From positions 1-34,380 of the forward strand of contig JAICIE010000024.1 of NCBI GenBank assembly GCA_025924515.1: a stretch of 34,380 nucleotides of DNA, read 5' to 3'. Origin of the DNA: Jatrophihabitans sp. (lineage in GTDB: Bacteria > Actinomycetota > Actinomycetes > Mycobacteriales > Jatrophihabitantaceae). Positions 15,705 to 24,149 of this stretch are shown piece after piece; the first letter of the stretch is position 1; the number at the start of each line of letters is the position of its first letter. The position numbers and the translations under genes were made by a program. Below the pieces are notes generated by a model. The model did not search any database and was not told where the DNA came from. It saw only the letters and a program-made list of their open reading frames with translations.

Positions 15705-18359
15705 TTGCGTCGTCCTGTGCCCGGTCTCCGAGCCGTAAAAGTTCTCGTCGCTGTGGCGATGGGAGTCGCGCTACTCCCGGCCTTCAGCGACGTGGCGCAC
15801 GCGGCCGTGAGTCCGGCTCTCACCCGGTACCCGTACCTAACAGATTCGGTACAAACCTCGGTCACCGTCAACTGGGCGACGGACACCTCCTCCACGACGG
15901 GCAGCGTCCTCTGGGGACCGGTCGGATCCTGCACCGCCAACACCACTTCGGCGACCAAGACCGCCATCACGGTGATCTCCAAAGCTGAGTATCAATGGGC
16001 CGCGACCATCCCGATCACGCCGGACACGACGTACTGCTATCGAGTGATGCTCGGTAGCGGGGATCTGTTGGGTTCCGATCCGTCGCCCGTATTCACCTCG
16101 CAGGTCGCCGCCGGCTCCTCCTCGCCGTTTTCCTTCGACGTCTTCGGCGACTGGGGCCAGGCGTATGCCAACGGCAGCAATCCCGATCAAACCAACGTGC
16201 TGTCCCAGATGGCCGGCAGTGGAGCCCGCTTCGCGGTGATGACCGGCGACACGGCCTACCCCGGCGGCGGTCAGAAGGAATACGGCGACATGCAACAGCT
16301 CGGTGTCGACCAGAGCGCCGTTTTCGGACCGACGTTCTGGACGGTACCCGGACGATCCTTGCCCGTCTTCAACGTCACCGGAAACCACGGGTTCACGAAT
16401 GGCAAGGTCCAGGTCGTGAACTGGCCGGAGAGCCATGCGGCCGCGAGCTCCGGCGGCCGGTACCAGATGGAGACCTATCCGTCCATCAACGGATCGACGT
16501 CTAAGAGCTATCCGAGCATGTGGTACGCCTTCGACGCAGGCGGGGCTCGCTTCTACATCCTCACCGTCGCGTGGTCCGACAGCAACGTCGGCACGGGCAG
16601 TCCCTACCAGGATGATCACGACGCCCACTGGATGGTGACCAGCGCCGAATATCAATGGCTGAAGGCTGATCTTCAGGCGCATCCGAATGCGTTGAAGTTC
16701 GCGTTCTGGCACTACCCGTTGTACGCCGATTCCAATAGCCAGCCGTCCGACACCTACCTGCAGGGCGGGACGGGAACGCTGCAGGGCCTGCTCGATCAGA
16801 ACGGCGTCGCGATGGTCTTCAACGGCCACGCCCACGGTTACGAGCGCAACAAACCCGACGGGGCCGGCCTGGTGAGCTACGTCCTGGGCAACGGCGGCGC
16901 GGCGATGGGCTCGGTGAGCGGCTGCAGTTCCTACGACGCGTACGCGCTCGGGTCCGGGGGTTCCCACTGCGGCGCCGCGCCGGCCGGGCTGTCGCTGGAC
17001 CACGTCTACGGGTTCGCCAAGGTCACCGTCAACGGTCGCCAGGTCACGGTGACCCCGACGGACGAGATGGGCCGGACCTTCGACGTCCAGACCTACAACT
17101 TCGCCGGTAACGACTTCTCCGTCACCGCGTCGCCGCGCTCGGTCACAGTCGCGCCCGCACAGTCCGCGAGCAGCACCATCGCCACCGCCGTCACCAGTGG
17201 CAGCGCCCAGACGGTGACGCTGACGGCCAGCGGCTTGCCCAGTGGTGCGACCGCATCCTTCGCGCCGTCCTCAATCACGGCGGGACAGTCGTCGGTCCTG
17301 ACGATCGCGACCGACGCGACCACGCCGACCGGGACGTACACCGTCACGGTGACCGCAACCGGCCAGTCGGCGAGCCACGACACCACCGTGACGCTTACCG
17401 TCGCCACGGCGCAGGCCAACGACTTCAGCATGTCCGCAACGCCGTCCTCACTGGCTCTCGAGGGCGGGCAGAGCGGCACTTCGACGATCACGACCGCCGT
17501 AACGAGCGGTTCGGCTGAATCCATAAGCCTCACCGCAAGCGGCCAGCCGAGCGGCGTGAGCGTCAGTTTCGCGCCGACGTCGCCCACGGCCGGCGCGAGC
17601 TCCACGATGACGGTCCTCGTCGGCAGCGGGACACCCTCGGGAAGCTCCGTCATAACTGTCACCGGCACCAGCGCCTCCGCGACCCACAGCTCGTCGGTAA
17701 CCCTGACGGTCACGTCCGCAGCGACACCGCTGCTCGTGCAGACCGCTTCCGGCACGACGACCACCACGACGAATGCGCTGTCGACCAGCTTGAACCAGGC
17801 GTCAGGGGCCGGGAATCTGCTCGTCGCGTCGATCAGCGTGTACACCGGCCTCACCAACCGTGTGACGTCCGTGACCGACAACGCGGGAAACAGCTGGGCA
17901 CGTGCCGGCGCCTTCGCAACATCCGGTCACAATTCCGACGGCGAGCTTTGGTACGCCGCGGGCGCCGCGGCGGTCACCAGCATCACCGTCCATACCGCCA
18001 CGGCCACGTCGATGGTGGCTTCGGTACAGGAATTCTCTGGAGTAGCCGCCACGAATCCGCTCACCGCGACGAATGGGTCCTCGAACACGGGCACTGCGCC
18101 CGATTCCGGCTCGGTCACACCTGCCGCCGCCGGTGATCTCGTGGTCGGTTTCCTCGCCGGCCACGGTAACGCCGAGGCGCTCACCGTCACGACGGCCGGA
18201 TACACCCCGCTGGCTCAGCAGACGACCCGCGCCGCCAGCATCGTCACCATTGAGGCCGCCTACCAGGTCGTCCCGTCGACCGGCGGTATCGGCATTGCCG
18301 GAAGCTTCCCGACCGCGATGTATTGGGCAGCGGGAGTGGCGAGCTTCCGGGCGGCCTGA
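15702..18359 (+). CDS. secreted purple-acid-phosphatase-like metallophosphoesterase
   Basis: 885 residues from the ATG at 15702, with a GGGGGG site 7 nt upstream. It has a signal peptide (ends near AHAAV), a PAP N-terminal Ig-like domain (about 35-138), a metallophosphoesterase domain (about 143-460), two ~95-residue Ig-like repeats (about 470-660) and a C-terminal ~190-residue domain (about 675-885). The metal sites look usable: FGDWG (D150), TGDTAY (D183), GNHG (N228, H229; the usual acidic fourth residue is Gly), WHYPLY (H337) and GHAHGYER (H376, H378). Likely activity is hydrolysis of phosphate esters outside the cell. The C-terminal domain recurs in the facing gene at 18863-21565. A phosphate-starvation or surface-glycan role is possible, but no control site proves it. 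Confidence 0.85.
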   Translation: MLRRPVPGLRAVKVLVAVAMGVALLPAFSDVAHAAVSPALTRYPYLTDSVQTSVTVNWATDTSSTTGSVLWGPVGSCTANTTSATKTAITVISKAEYQWAATIPITPDTTYCYRVMLGSGDLLGSDPSPVFTSQVAAGSSSPFSFDVFGDWGQAYANGSNPDQTNVLSQMAGSGARFAVMTGDTAYPGGGQKEYGDMQQLGVDQSAVFGPTFWTVPGRSLPVFNVTGNHGFTNGKVQVVNWPESHAAASSGGRYQMETYPSINGSTSKSYPSMWYAFDAGGARFYILTVAWSDSNVGTGSPYQDDHDAHWMVTSAEYQWLKADLQAHPNALKFAFWHYPLYADSNSQPSDTYLQGGTGTLQGLLDQNGVAMVFNGHAHGYERNKPDGAGLVSYVLGNGGAAMGSVSGCSSYDAYALGSGGSHCGAAPAGLSLDHVYGFAKVTVNGRQVTVTPTDEMGRTFDVQTYNFAGNDFSVTASPRSVTVAPAQSASSTIATAVTSGSAQTVTLTASGLPSGATASFAPSSITAGQSSVLTIATDATTPTGTYTVTVTATGQSASHDTTVTLTVATAQANDFSMSATPSSLALEGGQSGTSTITTAVTSGSAESISLTASGQPSGVSVSFAPTSPTAGASSTMTVLVGSGTPSGSSVITVTGTSASATHSSSVTLTVTSAATPLLVQTASGTTTTTTNALSTSLNQASGAGNLLVASISVYTGLTNRVTSVTDNAGNSWARAGAFATSGHNSDGELWYAAGAAAVTSITVHTATATSMVASVQEFSGVAATNPLTATNGSSNTGTAPDSGSVTPAAAGDLVVGFLAGHGNAEALTVTTAGYTPLAQQTTRAASIVTIEAAYQVVPSTGGIGIAGSFPTAMYWAAGVASFRAA

Positions 18360-18462
18360 GAGAAGGTGCAAGGGACGGTTCTCCACTGGGCTGATCAAGC
18401 AGGTAGAAAGACCCGACACGGCTACCACGACTTCCGCACCTACGGTGCTCTCCTAGGACCGA

Positions 18463-18507
18463 GATCGGCTGGTCCGCGACCGGCTGGATCGCGACCGGCT
18501 GGCTCGA
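18463..18507. repeat. 15-bp tandem repeat, three copies
   Basis: GATCGGCTGGTCCGC, GACCGGCTGGATCGC and GACCGGCTGGCTCGA follow without spacers. A related GATCGACTGGATCGC occurs about 90 bp further right. This is probably a small replication-slippage array in non-coding DNA. Confidence 0.7.
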
Positions 18508-18731
18508 AGCTCGCCGGAAAGTGACTTCTTCCCGGGCTCACGCCGGCCGGTCAGTAGTAGGTGCGCGGTTCACGAGGACCCACGCCGGCTGAGCCGCGCG
18601 ATCGACTGGATCGCGGGTCGCACCGACGGCGCAGTTTGCGTGACGCGAGCCGATCTCGGAGGTGAGGAGCGCTTCGAGACCACTCGATCACCTGCCGCGG
18701 GGCACCACTTGCGCAACGGCTCACCGTGCGC

Positions 18732-18754
18732 GGTGCGGGTGCCTCACCCGCACC
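18732..18754. terminator. 10-bp perfect hairpin, possible bidirectional terminator
   Basis: GGTGCGGGTG, loop CCT, CACCCGCACC. No T-run follows, but many actinomycete terminators lack one. The position between two convergent genes suits transcription termination. Confidence 0.5.
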
Positions 18755-18862
18755 GAATGACGGACGGGAGCTCTGCTCATGGAACGAACGGGCCGGCGTA
18801 GTGACCGCCAACCGAATTCGCTGCGCGAGCACCCGCTCGATCATTCGTCGTCCGGCAGGACC

Positions 18863-21565
18863 TTACGGACCTGCGTTGAATGCGGCGATCCCGGCGGCCC
18901 AGTACATGCTCGAGGAGAATGTGCCGCTCAAGCTCACCGGGCCGGATCCGCTTGCAACCTCACTGCCGCTGCGGTCCGTCGCGATGCTGCCGGCACTAAT
19001 GGCGGTCTGGCTCTGTGTCGCGGTGAACGGCGTCCCCAGGGTTATCGCCTGGGCCGTTCCGTGACCTGCGACGAACCCGACGACCAGATCGCCCGCATGC
19101 GCAGTGAGCGGACCCGCAGTCGCGGTCGTGCCCACGTTGGACGCACCGGTCGATCCGGCGAGGACGGAGGTGCTCGCGGTGCCTGAATACTCCTGCACCT
19201 GAAACGCCACCGAGGTCGCGGCCGTGTGCACGGCCACAGACCTGGCGCCGGCCGCGGAGACGGCGTACCACATCTCGCCGTCGGAGTTGTGACCGGAGGA
19301 GGCATAGGCGCCGATCCGCGTCCAGCTGCTACCCGCGGAGTCCGTGACGGACGTGATGTGGTTCGAGGTCCCGGTGTAAAGGCTCGCGGTGAGCACGAGC
19401 AGGTGCCCAGCGGTCGTGGCGCCGGGGAACGTCGCCGTCAGCGAAGTGGCGCTGGTGCCGGCGGCTGTCTGGACGAGCGTCGGGCTGCTCCCCGTGCCAC
19501 CCGAGCCCGTCGTCGCGGAAGCCTGGTTGGACGGAGCCGACTCATTGTTCGCCGCATCGACAGCGGTGACCTGGTACTGGTGGGTGGTGCCCGCGCCGAG
19601 CCCGGTATCGGCAAAGCTCGTGGTCGTCACCGTTGCAATCGGCGTCGATGCCCCGTCCCGGTAGATGCGGTAACCGGTCACCCCTATGTTGTCCGTACTC
19701 GCCGTCCAGGACAGATCGATCGCGCTGGTGCTGACCGCGCTCGCGGCGAGGTTCGACGGTGCGGTCGGAGGAGTGTTGTCGGACACGCTCGTTCCCGCCG
19801 CGATCGTGGTCGAGTCGAACACCGCTCCGGTGTCGGCGCGGACCGCGGCGACGGTCACCGCCGACGGCGTGACCGTCACCTTGGCATATTCGTAGTAGCT
19901 GGACTCGCGGAAGGCGCTGTAGGCCGGCGGCGACGTGCTCGGGAACTTGTTGAAGCCGTTCCCGCCCGCGCCGCTGACGACGTAGGTGATCCCGCCGGAC
20001 GTCGGCACGCCGTTCATTAGCGGGTACGTCCGCTCGTAATTGTGGCTGTTGCCGGACAGCACCAGCTGCACTTTCTCCGACTGGAACAGCGGCACCAGAT
20101 ACTGCTGGACGGGCTTGGAACTCGAGTTGGCCGATGTCGAGCTGTACGGCGGGCGCTGAAGGGCGACGATGCGCCACGTGCTGTTCTGGTGTGCGGCCAG
20201 ATCCGACTGGGCAAAGGTGTACTGGTCAGACCCGGGGTTGTACGGCTGCTCGGTGTCCAGGACAAGGATGTGCGCGGAGCCCCAGTCGTAGCTGTACCAG
20301 CTGTGGTTGCCACCGAGCATCGGGAAGGCGTTCCAGAATTCGCCGTCGCCGTAGTACTCCTTGTTGCCGTTCGCCGGTAGGAACGCCTGGGACTTGATCA
20401 CGGCGCCCATCGGCTTGAAGAAGCGTTGGTCGAAGTCCGAGTACGTTGTCGAGAAGTTCGGATCCGGCAGTCCGGAGGACGGATAGATGTTGTCCCCGAG
20501 CGTTTGCACGAACTGCGTTCCCGCGGCCGCGATGTTGTTGGCGTTCTGCGTCTCGCCAGCGGCGCCCCCACCGAAGTCCCCGATCGCGGCGAAACTGAAG
20601 CTTTGTCCGGCAGGCGCCGCGGTGTGGACCGTACCGGAGGCCGACACGGCACCACTCGTCACGGTGTACGGATAGCTGGCGCCGGCCGACAGCCCGCTGA
20701 CCTGGACGGCGTGATGCTGCACCGATCCGGCAGGATCGCTGAGCTGGCGACCGTCTATGCCCACCGTTCCGGTCGTGGCCAGGTTGGTCCACCACGACAC
20801 GATCGCCGAACTGCCCGTCACGTTCGAGAGGTACGGGCCGCGCGCGATCACGACGCTGTTCGCTGCCAGCGTGCGTCCCGTCTTTGCGGTCGTGGGCGCG
20901 GAAACGTTTCCGGCCGAGTCAACGGCCTCGATGCTGTAGGAATACGACGTCGCGGCGGCCAGACCGTTGTCGGAGAAGCGCGGGCTGTTCGGCAGATCGA
21001 CCTCACCCACATTGGCCCCGTTGCGCAAGATCCGGTAGCCCGCCACATCGCTGGAGGACGAAGCGCCCCAGACGACATCGATACGCGAGGACGAGAACAC
21101 CCGGAACGACACGGTCGTGGTCGACGGCGCCGCCGGAGGGGTTGGATCGGAGGAGCTCGCAGTCGTCACCGAGACCGTCCGCATGGCGGACTTGTTGTTG
21201 GCTGCGTCGATCGCCACCACGCCGAAGACATAGCCGGTACCGCTGAACAAGTGAGTCGCCGAATACGAGGTCACCGCATCTGTCGTGGCGATCAGCGTGG
21301 CCGGCGTGCCTTGCGCAGCCAATCCCCGGTACACCCGGTAGCCCTCGATACCGACGTTATCCGTGGAGGAGCTCCATTTGAGCGACGCCCCGCTCGCGGT
21401 GACCGACGACACCGTGATCGCACCGGGTTCGGTCGGTGCCGACGTGTCGGTAGCCCATGCTCGCACCGGCGAGGCCACCATGCTCGCGAGCAGCGTCAGC
21501 CCCGTCGCCACGACGATTCCCGCTCGGCGCGTCAACGGTGAACCGTGCATCGACAGCGCGCTCAC
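18863..21565 (-). CDS. secreted PAP-like protein with FN3 domains and altered metal site
   Basis: 900 residues from the GTG at 21565, chosen for GGAGAGG just upstream; an ATG at 21550 is possible and the open frame runs to 21682. It has a signal peptide, two FN3 domains (about 42-135 and 140-230), a PAP-type Ig-like domain and metallophosphoesterase core (about 238-580), a third FN3 (about 610-700) and a C-terminal ~190-residue domain shared with the facing 15702 gene (both contain SVTD.AG.SW, SGHNSDGE.WYA and MYWAAG). GDFG and GDNIY are kept. However, the GNH(D/E) motif is GNKE, the VxxH motif is VALQ, and the GHxH motif is GNSH. At least two metal ligands and the catalytic His are replaced, so it is probably a non-catalytic or re-purposed binding protein. 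Confidence 0.85.
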   Translation of the reverse strand: MSALSMHGSPLTRRAGIVVATGLTLLASMVASPVRAWATDTSAPTEPGAITVSSVTASGASLKWSSSTDNVGIEGYRVYRGLAAQGTPATLIATTDAVTSYSATHLFSGTGYVFGVVAIDAANNKSAMRTVSVTTASSSDPTPPAAPSTTTVSFRVFSSSRIDVVWGASSSSDVAGYRILRNGANVGEVDLPNSPRFSDNGLAAATSYSYSIEAVDSAGNVSAPTTAKTGRTLAANSVVIARGPYLSNVTGSSAIVSWWTNLATTGTVGIDGRQLSDPAGSVQHHAVQVSGLSAGASYPYTVTSGAVSASGTVHTAAPAGQSFSFAAIGDFGGGAAGETQNANNIAAAGTQFVQTLGDNIYPSSGLPDPNFSTTYSDFDQRFFKPMGAVIKSQAFLPANGNKEYYGDGEFWNAFPMLGGNHSWYSYDWGSAHILVLDTEQPYNPGSDQYTFAQSDLAAHQNSTWRIVALQRPPYSSTSANSSSKPVQQYLVPLFQSEKVQLVLSGNSHNYERTYPLMNGVPTSGGITYVVSGAGGNGFNKFPSTSPPAYSAFRESSYYEYAKVTVTPSAVTVAAVRADTGAVFDSTTIAAGTSVSDNTPPTAPSNLAASAVSTSAIDLSWTASTDNIGVTGYRIYRDGASTPIATVTTTSFADTGLGAGTTHQYQVTAVDAANNESAPSNQASATTGSGGTGSSPTLVQTAAGTSATSLTATFPGATTAGHLLVLTASLYTGTSNHITSVTDSAGSSWTRIGAYASSGHNSDGEMWYAVSAAGARSVAVHTAATSVAFQVQEYSGTASTSVLAGSTGASNVGTTATAGPLTAHAGDLVVGFVAGHGTAQAITLGTPFTATQSQTAISAGSIATDRSGSEVASGSGPVSLSGTFSSSMYWAAGIAAFNAGP

Positions 21566-21622
21566 GCGCCTCTCCGCGCCGCACCACTGTGGACAGAACA
21601 TAGGTCCCCCCGGAGTCGACCG

Positions 21623-21634
21623 AGTGTCGACACT
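21623..21634. promoter_or_regulatory. 12-bp palindrome upstream of the FN3-PAP gene
   Basis: AGTGTCGACACT is a perfect palindrome about 60 bp upstream of the GTG at 21565. It could be an operator near the promoter. The regulator is unknown. Confidence 0.35.
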
Positions 21635-21700
21635 AGGCGCGAACGCATCCGGAGAAGTCCCACAATCGCATGAGATGTCCACGTACCAGCGCAGAAGTAC

Positions 21701-21717
21701 GACTATTAACGATAGTC
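21701..21717. promoter_or_regulatory. AT-rich inverted repeat upstream of the FN3-PAP gene
   Basis: GACTAT, spacer TAACG, ATAGTC. It stands out as AT-rich in a GC-rich region and lies between the end of the reductase gene (21750) and the start of the PAP-like gene, both read leftward. Operator or promoter element is likelier than terminator, given the weak stem. Confidence 0.4.
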
Positions 21718-21749
21718 ACATGTCGGCAGAGCCGCGACGGCGACGACCG

Positions 21750-22352
21750 TCAGGCAGACCCGACGCGGTACTTCACGTGCGTGGCTCGCCGCGACCCGAC
21801 GACCGCCACCGGGGCCAGGGTGAGCTCGGCGGACACTCCGTCGAACAACCGCTCCCCTGCGCCGAGCAGGACGGGCGACACATGCAGGTGCAGCTCCTGG
21901 ATGGCGCCGGACTGCAGGTATGCGTTGACCGTGCCAGCGCCGCCGGCGATCTCGACGTTCTTGTCACCCGCTGCCGCCTTGGCGGCCTCCAGTGCGGCGT
22001 CGAGGCCCTCGGTGACGAAGTGGAAGGTGGTACCGCCTTGCATGATCAGTGGCTCGCGCGGGTGATGGGTGAGGACGAAGACCGGCGCGTGATAGGGCGG
22101 CTCCTCACCCCACCAGCCGCGCCAGTCCAGATCCCACTCCCCTCGGCCCGGGCTGAACATGTTGCGACCCATGACGTACGCGCCGGGACTGAGCTGCCAC
22201 TCGTCGATGACGGCCTGGTCGTCGGCGTTCGGATCGAAGTGCCACTCGTGCAGGCGCATGCCGCCCTCACCGATCGGGTTTTCGATGCTTTGGCGGGATC
22301 CTGCTACGAACCCGTCGACGGACACCGAGAGATTGCAGGTGATCCTGGTCAT
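21750..22352 (-). CDS. dihydrofolate reductase / RibD C-terminal family protein
   Basis: 200 residues from the ATG at 22352, preceded by GGAGG-TTCA; an upstream in-frame start at 22382 is less likely. It opens with ITCNLSVSVDGFVAG, typical of the RibD-C group, then has VMGRNMF, PVFVLTHHPREPL, the dinucleotide-binding IAGGAGTVNAYLQSGAIQELHLHVSP and LLGAGERLFDG. The length fits the family. It is likely a cytoplasmic NADPH-dependent reductase of unknown substrate; this group is often mis-labelled as true DHFR. It is transcribed in the same direction as the sulfotransferase on its right, with a 136-bp gap, and there is no clear functional link. Confidence 0.85.
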   Translation of the reverse strand: MTRITCNLSVSVDGFVAGSRQSIENPIGEGGMRLHEWHFDPNADDQAVIDEWQLSPGAYVMGRNMFSPGRGEWDLDWRGWWGEEPPYHAPVFVLTHHPREPLIMQGGTTFHFVTEGLDAALEAAKAAAGDKNVEIAGGAGTVNAYLQSGAIQELHLHVSPVLLGAGERLFDGVSAELTLAPVAVVGSRRATHVKYRVGSA

Positions 22353-22488
22353 TGAACCTCCGATGAAGCGCGAACTGTCCAAAAGCGGGAACGGTCAGCA
22401 AGGAACCGGCTGGTCAACGTCGACGCGCACATCCTCCCGCACAGGTCTGTCAACCTAGTTCGTTCCTCGGCGAACATCCCGGCTGGCT

Positions 22489-23514
22489 TCACGACTGACT
22501 TACCATTGCCAGTGGGCGGTTCTCGCGTTCTCGCTTACGGGCATCTTGCCGTTGATTGTCCCGGTATTCCTTGCTGAGCCGCCGGAACGTCCTCTCATAA
22601 TCAGAGATCATCCCGAGCGGCGGCCTCCTGCCGAGCCGGCTACGTTGGTACCCGTGCCGATGCATCGGCAGAGCGCACACGAGTTCGATCAGCCCGATTT
22701 GCTCCGCGGTCAGGTCACGAGTCCAACCGTGAACCCGTGAGGGATCAATGTCCTGTCTTGTCCGGTCATGATATGTCTCCCAGTTGGGCACGATATCCTC
22801 AGCGGCGTCCTGGTGGCGGAGCATCGCGTCGTCGAAATGCTCACCGAGAAACGCGCACAACTGTTTCAGCTCGGTGCCGGGATCGGCGACAAGATCCTCG
22901 TAACGCAGCTTGTAGTACTGTCCGGGAACAGCCCTGCGGGCAAACTTTCGCATCTCGATCTCGCCGCGGGCCCATGCAGTCACCGCTTCGTCAAAGCCGC
23001 CCGAGAACCAGGGCGAGCGAAGAATCGACGCGACGCACGCCCGCGGGTCCCGCACCATGTAAATAACCTGCATCTCCGGCCACATGGCCAGAAGCCGGTC
23101 GACCCACATCGTGTACGAGGGTCGCTTGTCCCCCCAGCGCTCCTTATTCCGTGATGCAGCGAACTCTTCGAAGACCGCGGCCGTCACCGACCCGAGCGTG
23201 GGGGCGGCGCTGACAATTCTCCGGGTGGTCCGACCGGGATCGATCTTCAGCTCACGAAATCTCGTACCCTTGCGCATAATGAACGCCGCGACCTTGCGTC
23301 GGTTGGCCGGATCATTCAGGTCTCCGAACTCGTCCCGGCGGCGATATACCCCCTGTACCCACCGGGTCTCGGGTGGCATGGCGATTCGCGGGTGCGCGTG
23401 CATCATGGTCGTGAGCAAGGTAGTTCCGGAACGCGGCGAGCCCATGACGACGATGGGCCTGCGACTGCAGGCGGGCGTCGGCCGAACCAGCGTCTCGTGA
23501 GGAGCCGTGAGCAT
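22489..23514 (-). CDS. sulfotransferase family protein
   Basis: 341 residues from the ATG at 23514, with GGAGG 8 nt upstream. The 5'-phosphosulfate loop is GSPRSGTTLL (residues 25-34), and the 3'-phosphate site is YMVRDPRACVASILRS (about 152-167, R155 and S163). WGDKRPSYTMWVDRL and YEDLVADPGTELKQLCAFLG are also typical. It would transfer sulfate from PAPS to a hydroxyl or amine, usually on a carbohydrate or lipid. No signal peptide is seen, so it acts in the cytoplasm or at the membrane face. Sulfation of a surface glycan is conceivable given the neighbouring genes, but there is no direct evidence. Confidence 0.88.
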   Translation of the reverse strand: MLTAPHETLVRPTPACSRRPIVVMGSPRSGTTLLTTMMHAHPRIAMPPETRWVQGVYRRRDEFGDLNDPANRRKVAAFIMRKGTRFRELKIDPGRTTRRIVSAAPTLGSVTAAVFEEFAASRNKERWGDKRPSYTMWVDRLLAMWPEMQVIYMVRDPRACVASILRSPWFSGGFDEAVTAWARGEIEMRKFARRAVPGQYYKLRYEDLVADPGTELKQLCAFLGEHFDDAMLRHQDAAEDIVPNWETYHDRTRQDIDPSRVHGWTRDLTAEQIGLIELVCALPMHRHGYQRSRLGRRPPLGMISDYERTFRRLSKEYRDNQRQDARKRERENRPLAMVSQS

Positions 23515-23541
23515 CTTCGGATCCTCCCAGGTCCCCGAAGC

Positions 23542-23925
23542 TCAGGCACACAGTGACGCGCTGCAGATGCTGAAGGGGACAGCGGGAACCCCTCCGAAAG
23601 CACCGCCCGTTCCTTGAGGATGAGCACCGGTGACGCGGCGACCGCCTGCCCCGCGAGAACGGCGGTGCAGGAGTCCTCGAATCCGGTGATTCCGGGCGCC
23701 GACCTTGACGGTCGCCCGACGCGTCCCTCCCCCCAGCGTCCAGTAGTCGCGCACGCGCTCGTCCGTCTCGTCGACCCACACGAACGGTTCGTCGGCAAGG
23801 TCGGGCGCGATGACCTCCGCCTGCCCGGCCAGTGGCTCGTCCACGGGCAGCGCGGCGAGGCGTTCGTCCTCGAACAGCAGACCGCCCTCGAACCGAGACA
23901 GCGCAGCTCGAATCCACATCAGGCG
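23542..23925 (-). pseudogene. remnant of a LysR-type regulator
   Basis: The substrate-binding half of a LysR regulator can be read across frames. GLLFEDERLAALPVDEPLAG...LADEPFVWVDETDERVRDYW runs in one frame to about 23742. The sense then continues in another frame as GRPSRSAPGITGFEDSCTAVLAGQAVAASPVLILKERAVL to about 23576. A last piece (GGVPAVPF) may be back in the first frame. The N-terminal HTH half is absent upstream. This is a truncated, frameshifted relic. It lies between the sulfotransferase start and the divergent beta-propeller gene, where a functional LysR gene might once have controlled a neighbour. Confidence 0.65.
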
Positions 23926-24149
23926 CGTCCGACAGATATCAGAAATGTCGGTTACAGCCACGAATAGGGCAAAAAGCGCGAGAAGGTCGAGAGTGGCGTG
24001 GGATCTTCTCTACAGCGCGCGACCGTGACCAGGCAGCAGTTCGCCGCGTGTCACCTGCTTTCTGCCTGGCGAGCCGCTGCCCCCTTCCGCGTTGATTGTT
24101 TGGTCAATAGCATCCGGTACACCCATCCCCACTCAACGCGGAGTTGCGT

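Larger units (their letters stand above)
18360..18862. other. convergent intergenic stretch with repeats and a hairpin
   Basis: About 500 bp between the ends of the two facing phosphatase-like genes. I see no gene. It holds a 15-bp tandem repeat and a 10-bp perfect hairpin (listed separately). Confidence 0.5.

Noticed and set aside
15837..17003. 388-codon minus-strand frame opposite the first phosphatase
   Set aside because: The plus strand carries intact metallophosphoesterase motifs; the opposite frame shows none.
18551..18844. 97-codon minus-strand frame in the convergent gap
   Set aside because: Arg/Ser-rich, overlaps the hairpin, and has no ribosome-binding site or recognisable pattern.
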